A DNA stretch of 64,000 bases. Origin: Paenibacillus sp. CAA11 (GTDB lineage Bacteria; Bacillota; Bacilli; Paenibacillales; Paenibacillaceae). A program made the translations under genes and the position numbers. The stretch is taken from positions 4,046,501 through 4,110,500 of the forward strand of contig NZ_CP028922.1 of the NCBI RefSeq assembly GCF_003060825.1, read 5' to 3'. A model generated the notes under the pieces. The model was given only the letters and a program-made list of their open reading frames with translations, did not search any database and had not been told where the DNA came from. The number at the start of each line of letters is the position of its first letter. Positions within the stretch are counted from its first letter, which is position 1. This document shows, one piece after another, positions 58,992-64,000 of the stretch.

Positions 58992-59814
58992 GCTTCTTCA
59001 CTCCCCACCGTTTCCAAAAAGGAGTCTTCTTCTCGATGGAGGCTGACTTTGGCCGCAGCTCGTCGTAGAGCTTAGAAATTAAAGATTCTTCATTAATATC
59101 CCGAACTACTTGTCCGTTGAGTGCAAGCGAAATCTGTCCTGTCTCCTCGGATACTACAATCGATACGCCATCGCCAACCTCACTTATGCCAATCGCCGCA
59201 CGGTGACGGGTTCCAAGCTCCTTACTAATGAATGGATTCTCTGACAGCGGAAGATAACAAGCTGCAGCCGTAATCCGGTTGTCTTGAATAATGATAGCTC
59301 CATCATGCAAAGGCGTGTTCGGGATGAAGATATTAATGAGCAGCTCTGAAGTAATCACGGACTGCATAGGAATTCCGGATTCCACGTACTCGTTCAGTCC
59401 CGTCTCCCGTTCAAAAACAATTAAAGCCCCAATCTTTCTTCGTGATAAATAATTCACGGCCTTAATAATTTGGGAAATCACCCGCCCGAACTCCTCTTCA
59501 TCTGCGGTACTCCGACCAAATAGCTTACCGCGGCCAAGCTGCTCCAGTGCACGTCTGAGCTCAGGCTGGAAGATGATGAACACGGCCAGTACGCCGAAAG
59601 TGAACATCTGATTCATGAGCCATTTTAGAGTATAGAGATCCAGCCAAGTGCTGACAGCCCAGATGATCACTAACACCAGAATACCTTTAAGCAGTTGGAC
59701 GGCCCGGGTGCCCCGAACCAGCAGAATGAGGTGATATATTATATAAGTAACAATTAGAATATCGATAATGTCCTTAATGGACTCCTGCCAAGTCATATTT
59801 GAAAAATAGTCCAT
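58984..59814 (-). CDS. cdaA: diadenylate cyclase CdaA
   Basis: A 276-residue membrane enzyme making c-di-AMP from two ATP. Three N-terminal transmembrane helices (about residues 10-85) precede the DAC domain, whose catalytic motifs are LHDGAIII (DGA) and GTRHRAAIGISE (RHR). The order cdaA-cdaR-glmM is conserved in Bacillales and couples cell-wall precursor synthesis with potassium and turgor signalling. Confidence 0.96.
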   Translation of the reverse strand: MDYFSNMTWQESIKDIIDILIVTYIIYHLILLVRGTRAVQLLKGILVLVIIWAVSTWLDLYTLKWLMNQMFTFGVLAVFIIFQPELRRALEQLGRGKLFGRSTADEEEFGRVISQIIKAVNYLSRRKIGALIVFERETGLNEYVESGIPMQSVITSELLINIFIPNTPLHDGAIIIQDNRITAAACYLPLSENPFISKELGTRHRAAIGISEVGDGVSIVVSEETGQISLALNGQVVRDINEESLISKLYDELRPKSASIEKKTPFWKRWGVKKHG

Positions 59815-59972
59815 GCGAAAAACCCCCGGTCTTTCCTCATCTAGGTATGTAATACCTCTAGGTTATAACGTTCCTCCAGCTGTTGCAAGGCTATCGGTTC
59901 AGAATGTACGAGCGCTTCCGATGTTAGCCCTAATCCCTATTGTATCCTAGCTTACCCCTTTACAGCAAAAAA

Positions 59973-59999
59973 GACGCCTGATCCCCTAAAGGGAGGCGC
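59973..59999 (-). terminator. terminator of sigW-rsiW
   Basis: GGCGCCT and AGGCGTC pair around an inner CCCTTTAGGG on the leftward strand, followed by TTTTTTG, 31 nt past the rsiW stop. Confidence 0.8.
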
Positions 60000-60029
60000 C
60001 ATGGCTGTTATCTTTCAAGCCGATAAACT

Positions 60030-60647
60030 TTAACGATAAGCAACTTCTGAGAATGTGTTCGTAATCCTGTACCATATCCAGTCCAGTGCCTGATCGATTA
60101 TTTTGGCATCTCCGGCAATTTTAGCGGTTGAAGCCTGATAAAGGGCTCCATCTATGACGGTCAGGTTGCCCTGAACCTCCCCATATACCTGCGTATTGCC
60201 GTTCTCCACCGTCAAATCTCCGGCAATGGTTGTTCCTTCCGGAACAATGACCGTATGTCCTTCTATCTTGACTTGATCCAGATTAGGACCCTTTACAATA
60301 AGCTGGTCATTCGCCTTCCATACGGATAGCGTACTGAAGACCATAACCACCAGAAATAGCGCAGCAGCCGTCAACGCCGGATGCCGTCTGATCCACTTTA
60401 ACCAAGCCTGCTGCTTACGCTGCTTCGGTATTTTCCGCATGATCTGCTCTACCAATGTATCCGAAGCTGATGGAACAGAGGTTTTAACCGCAGCAAACAG
60501 CATCAATTCAGTCTGCTCCAGCTGTTTGAACCGCTGCATGCAGGACGGGCATGCATCCAGATGAGCTTTGAGTTCGCGCGCTTCTGTCTGAGACAGATCT
60601 TCATCCAAATAGTCATGCATTAAAGTGGCAGCTTGTTTGCAATCCAT
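60030..60647 (-). CDS. rsiW: anti-sigma factor RsiW (zf-HC2)
   Basis: A 205-residue single-span anti-sigma factor. The N-terminal zinc anti-sigma domain carries HLDACPSC (HxxxCxxC) near residue 30. The transmembrane helix is ALTAAALFLVVMVFSTLSVW near 105. The external part has bactofilin-like beta repeats (GDLTVENGNTQVYGEVQGNL). In Bacillus the protein is cut stepwise by PrsW and RasP to free SigmaW under envelope stress (family knowledge). It follows sigW by 110 bp. Confidence 0.88.
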   Translation of the reverse strand: MDCKQAATLMHDYLDEDLSQTEARELKAHLDACPSCMQRFKQLEQTELMLFAAVKTSVPSASDTLVEQIMRKIPKQRKQQAWLKWIRRHPALTAAALFLVVMVFSTLSVWKANDQLIVKGPNLDQVKIEGHTVIVPEGTTIAGDLTVENGNTQVYGEVQGNLTVIDGALYQASTAKIAGDAKIIDQALDWIWYRITNTFSEVAYR

Positions 60648-60757
60648 TTGAGCCAGTCCTTTCCGATCATTCTGTATTTCCTATATATAACGGCGAACAA
60701 CACCAGACACGCTTTATGCTTTAAATACGCATCAGGATTCGAAGCGTTTCAGGAAAT

Positions 60758-61336
60758 TCAAATAAAAAATTTAGAAGATTCTAACTTTTTGCGCAAAAAC
60801 TCCCGCCCCCGATGGACACGGGTCTTGACCGTCGTTACGGGCATGCCTAAAGTATCCCCAATTTCCTGCAAAGACATCTCCTGCAGATAACGGAGAATCA
60901 TCACCGACTTATACTTCGCAGGCAGGCTGTCTATCGCCTGATGGATGCTCTGCTGGGTTTCCGACAGCATATACTCACTCTCCGGTGTACGTTCATCTCC
61001 CGGGATGAGTGCGTAACCATCGGTGCCCTCCTGATCGTTCAATTCCGCATCCAAAGAATAGCTTGGCTTGCGCTTACGCAGTCGGTCTATAGAGAGGTTC
61101 GTTGCAATACGGTATATCCAGGTAGAGAACTTCTGATTCTCATCGTAACGCATCCAGTTCTTATGTACACGCAGGAAGGTCTCCTGCACGACATCCTCGG
61201 CTTCATGCCGGTTATTTAACATGCGGTATGCTAAATGATAAAGCTTGTCCTTATACAGCTCTACGAGCTCAGCGAAAGCTTCCTGGTTCCCTTTACGGGC
61301 CAGCTTGACCAATCTCGTATCAAAATGTTCAACCAT
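60758..61336 (-). CDS. sigW: ECF sigma factor SigW
   Basis: A 192-residue extracytoplasmic-function sigma factor for the envelope-stress and antimicrobial-resistance regulon. Region 2 is AFAELVELYKDKLYHLAYRM with NNRHEAEDVVQETFLRVHKN and FSTWIYRIATNLSIDRLRKR. Region 4 is RYLQEMSLQEIGDTLGMPVT with TVKTRVHRGREFLRKKLE. Placed with rsiW, upstream of cdaA, as in relatives. I could not find a clear SigmaW-type autoregulatory promoter upstream. Confidence 0.92.
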   Translation of the reverse strand: MVEHFDTRLVKLARKGNQEAFAELVELYKDKLYHLAYRMLNNRHEAEDVVQETFLRVHKNWMRYDENQKFSTWIYRIATNLSIDRLRKRKPSYSLDAELNDQEGTDGYALIPGDERTPESEYMLSETQQSIHQAIDSLPAKYKSVMILRYLQEMSLQEIGDTLGMPVTTVKTRVHRGREFLRKKLESSKFFI

Positions 61337-61495
61337 CCGTTATCCCCCAGATCCCGCTGACGGGCTTAATCCCGGTTCACATTTGTCGTCCCCGTCCACA
61401 TACAATACCCTCTACGGACGACACTTCATTCCAAATGGTAATTCAGATAAGTTTAAAATGCAAGGTAAATCAAAAAGCTTCCTTCAACAACAAAA

Positions 61496-61521
61496 ACGGG
61501 TACGCAGTGAAGCGTACCCGT
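61496..61521 (-). terminator. terminator of ppc
   Basis: A perfect 10-bp stem pairs ACGGGTACGC with GCGTACCCGT; the leftward strand continues TTTTTG, 17 nt after the ppc stop. Confidence 0.9.
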
Positions 61522-61537
61522 TGAAGCTTCTCTTATA

Positions 61538-64000
61538 TCAGCCAGTATTCCGAAGTCCTGCAGCAATTCCATTGATCGTAAGAAGCACTTCCCGGAGCAG
61601 AACAGCGTCATCCTGTTCTTGTGCTCTAAGGGAGCGAAGCTCTGTCAGCAATTGAACTTGCAAATAGCTGAGCGGATCCACATATGGATTGCGCTGGCGA
61701 ATCGACTCTTGAAGAGCTGGCTCATGATCAAAAATTTCTTCCACTCCTGTGATCTTCAGGATCAAGGACTTGGTCAAATTGAACTCCTCTTCAATTTGAC
61801 CGAAAATCCGCTCTTTGATCACCGGATCATCGCACATATTGGCATATTCCTTGGCAATAACGAGGTCTGCCTTAACAATGGCGAATTGAAGGGTGTCGAT
61901 CAGCGAACGGAAGAACGGGAAGTTCACATACATATCCTGCATGATCTTCAGATTCTCTTCATTATTCTGGTAGAACTGCTGAAGCCCTGTTCCCGCAGCA
62001 TACCATGCAGGCAGCAGATAACGACTCTGTGTCCAGGCAAAAACCCATGGAATTGCACGCAGGTCTTCGAACTTATCGCTATTCTTACGCTTCGATGGGC
62101 GAGAACCGATGTTAAGCTCACCCACCTCAAGCAGCGGTGTTGATTCCTTGAAGAACTTCATAAAGTCCGGGTCCCGGAAAATTAAATCCTGATATTTATG
62201 AAGCGACGTCTCAGAGATTCCTGCTACGATCTGCTCCCATTTCTCTTCGTAGAGGTCATTCTGCTCCGGCAGACGTGCCGCTACAGCTGCCGTAAGCAGC
62301 GCAGAGGTTGCTTGCTCCAAACTCCGGTATGCAATGCCTCTAAGGGAGTATCTGGACGAAATGACTTCTCCCTGCTCCGTGATCTTAATCCCTCCGCCAA
62401 TCGTCTGCGGCGGCTGCACCAGAATGCTGCGGTTGAGCGGCATTCCTCCACGGCCCAAAGCTCCTCCGCGGCCATGGAAGAACTTCAACTTAATGCCGAA
62501 TTCCTTGGCCGTAGCAGTAAGCTCCTTAAGAGCCACTCGCAATTCCCAGTTTGCCGTAACAACCCCGCCGTCCTTGTTGCTGTCAGAGTATCCAAGCATG
62601 ATCTCTTGGAGATCGTTCATTGCAGCTACCGACTCACGGTATACCGGAATGCTGAACAGTTCCTTCAGAATAGCAGGCGCTGCATGAAGATCATCTATCG
62701 TTTCAAATAACGGCACGGATTGCAGCGTACAAGTGACAGAACCATCCGCTTCTTGACGGAACAGCCCTACCTCTTTGGCGAAGACCATGACTTCCAGCAC
62801 ATCACTTGTTGCCTCAGCCATACTGATCAAATAACTGGAGATGCATTTCTTGCCGAACTCCTGCTGTGCCTTGTAAACGGTGCGGTACACCTCAAGGCAT
62901 TCCGTTGTGTTCTCGCTGTACTCCTGATAAGGAGACGTTAGAGGCCGTGGATCATTAAGCAGCTGCTCGAGCAGCTTAACCTTATCCGGCTCCCCGAGCA
63001 AAGAGTAATTCTCGACAATATTCATATGTGCCAAAATTTCTGTCATCGCATTTTCATGCTCTTTACTATGCTGTCTAATATCCAGAGTTGCTGTATGGAA
63101 TCCAAACAGCTCAACCTGACGAATCAAATTGCGGATATGAGTATCCGCGACGTAATCGGCGTAGTGATGTCGCAGGCTGCGATCAATGATTTTCAAATCC
63201 TTAATAAACTCTTCGGGTTCACTGTATTGAGCTGGTGTTCCCTTCTTAGATGAATCCAGCACATTATAGAGCTTCTCAGTCATATACGTCAGCTTAATCC
63301 GGTAAGGTTCCTTCTCATTAGTCCATTCTGGAGTCTTATTGAGAATGACTTGGGCGCTATCCTGCTCAATCGAGCTTAGCAGCTCATCTGTAACATTAAC
63401 AATGGATGTACTGAAGCTTAAGTATTTGAATAGGTCCGTCAAAATCCGCTGGTATTCTCTCACAGCTAGCTTCCGCTGCATTCTCAAAGTCTCCCAGGTG
63501 ACATTCGCGGTTACCGATGGGTTCCCATCCCGGTCCCCACCAATCCAGGATCCGAAACGAAGATAGGCTGGCACATGCCAGTAATGCTCCGGATAATACT
63601 TACTTAAGCAGCGCTCCAACTCCTGATAAACATCAGGCAGGACATGGAATAAGGTTTCATGGAAATAATACATGCCGTTGCGGACCTCATCCAGTACGGT
63701 TGGCTTCCGATCTCTCAGCTCATCTGTCTGCCACAAAGTAATGACTTCATTTAGGAGCTTCTCGCGAAGCTGCTCCCGCTCGCGGAAAGTAAGAGTCGGA
63801 TTATCCAGCATCATCACATCATCAGCGATCCGTTTATGAATATCAAGAATCGCTCTACGCATAGCTTCTGTTGGATGTGCTGTCATAACCAGCTCCAGGG
63901 ACATCCCCTGCAAAATATCCTGGACCTCCTCATAGGTAAAGCCACGCTCTTTAAGATCCTTGACGGAAGCTTCGATTGAACCTTGCTGAACGGCCTCTCC
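61538..64000 (-). CDS. ppc: phosphoenolpyruvate carboxylase (5' end outside window)
   Basis: Carboxylates phosphoenolpyruvate to oxaloacetate. The frame is open to the window edge, so the start is missing; about 820 residues of a ~930-residue protein are present. Seen are VMTAHPTEAMRR with the catalytic His, LRFGSWIGGDRDGNPSVTA, HTATLDIRQHS, MLGYSDSNKDGGVV, and the glycine loop FFHGRGGALGRGG. The protein ends in the conserved GIAAGLRNTG. Anaplerotic CO2 fixation fits aspartate supply. Confidence 0.96.
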   Translation of the reverse strand, partial: GEAVQQGSIEASVKDLKERGFTYEEVQDILQGMSLELVMTAHPTEAMRRAILDIHKRIADDVMMLDNPTLTFREREQLREKLLNEVITLWQTDELRDRKPTVLDEVRNGMYYFHETLFHVLPDVYQELERCLSKYYPEHYWHVPAYLRFGSWIGGDRDGNPSVTANVTWETLRMQRKLAVREYQRILTDLFKYLSFSTSIVNVTDELLSSIEQDSAQVILNKTPEWTNEKEPYRIKLTYMTEKLYNVLDSSKKGTPAQYSEPEEFIKDLKIIDRSLRHHYADYVADTHIRNLIRQVELFGFHTATLDIRQHSKEHENAMTEILAHMNIVENYSLLGEPDKVKLLEQLLNDPRPLTSPYQEYSENTTECLEVYRTVYKAQQEFGKKCISSYLISMAEATSDVLEVMVFAKEVGLFRQEADGSVTCTLQSVPLFETIDDLHAAPAILKELFSIPVYRESVAAMNDLQEIMLGYSDSNKDGGVVTANWELRVALKELTATAKEFGIKLKFFHGRGGALGRGGMPLNRSILVQPPQTIGGGIKITEQGEVISSRYSLRGIAYRSLEQATSALLTAAVAARLPEQNDLYEEKWEQIVAGISETSLHKYQDLIFRDPDFMKFFKESTPLLEVGELNIGSRPSKRKNSDKFEDLRAIPWVFAWTQSRYLLPAWYAAGTGLQQFYQNNEENLKIMQDMYVNFPFFRSLIDTLQFAIVKADLVIAKEYANMCDDPVIKERIFGQIEEEFNLTKSLILKITGVEEIFDHEPALQESIRQRNPYVDPLSYLQVQLLTELRSLRAQEQDDAVLLREVLLTINGIAAGLRNTG

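Overview
The window reads as chromosomal DNA of a Paenibacillus-like, endospore-former-type Firmicute (inference). Supporting features are the cdaA-cdaR-glmM and glmS block with a glmS ribozyme, the sigW/rsiW pair, an mhq-type quinone-resistance operon, an AdhR/AdhA-type aldehyde system, a subtilin-like class I lanthipeptide locus, frequent TTG/GTG starts behind strong Shine-Dalgarno sequences, and moderate GC interrupted by AT-rich islands. I saw no rRNA, tRNA or CRISPR array.

Layout. 1-3.8 kb: 3' part of a GH36 alpha-galactosidase, a BmrR-like MerR regulator with a stretched 19-bp promoter spacer, and a beta-lactamase-fold hydrolase. 3.8-7.6 kb: a leftward five-gene mhq-type operon (two ring-cleaving dioxygenases, flavin reductase, MarR repressor, hydrolase) behind MhqR-like boxes. 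7.8-19.1 kb: a complete class I lanthipeptide locus, with rightward lanR-lanK-lanF-lanE-lanG (regulation, immunity) meeting leftward lanB-lanT-lanC-lanA. The 58-aa precursor has a streptin/nisin-like N-terminal half and an unfamiliar C-terminal half. 19.3-21 kb: divergent adhR-like regulator and zinc alcohol dehydrogenase with two AdhR-type operators. 21.2-24.1 kb: a large SF1 helicase.

24.1-32.4 kb is an AT-rich accessory island. It holds an intact IS3-family element inserted into the tail of an immunity-like gene, remnants of a displaced toxin cassette, a WXG-like polymorphic toxin ending in an EndoU RNase domain with its immunity gene, a transglutaminase-fold lipoprotein, and a ~166-bp direct repeat present just upstream of the toxin and again 3.2 kb away. 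32.5-36 kb: thioredoxins, a GntR regulator, a SWIM-protein pseudogene and a tRNA-dihydrouridine synthase. 36.1-40.3 kb: a second AT-rich stretch with a methyltransferase behind a consensus promoter and a leader terminator, and a MarR/MFS drug-efflux pair with repeated operators.

40.3-53.1 kb is the most striking block. Two convergent gene sets encode a cytosolic formate dehydrogenase/[FeFe]-hydrogenase system: fdhD-hydE-hydG rightward, and fdhF-hycB-hydA-hycB-moaA-aspA-hydF leftward. The gene content resembles hydrogen-dependent CO2 reductase (HDCR) or a soluble formate hydrogenlyase. A Rex-like operator overlaps the fdhF -10 region. 53.2-64 kb is housekeeping: glmS with its ribozyme and a 4 x 20-bp tandem repeat in its 3' UTR, glmM, cdaR, cdaA, rsiW, sigW and a 5'-truncated ppc.

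Functional names rest on motifs read by eye and on remembered families; no database search was run.
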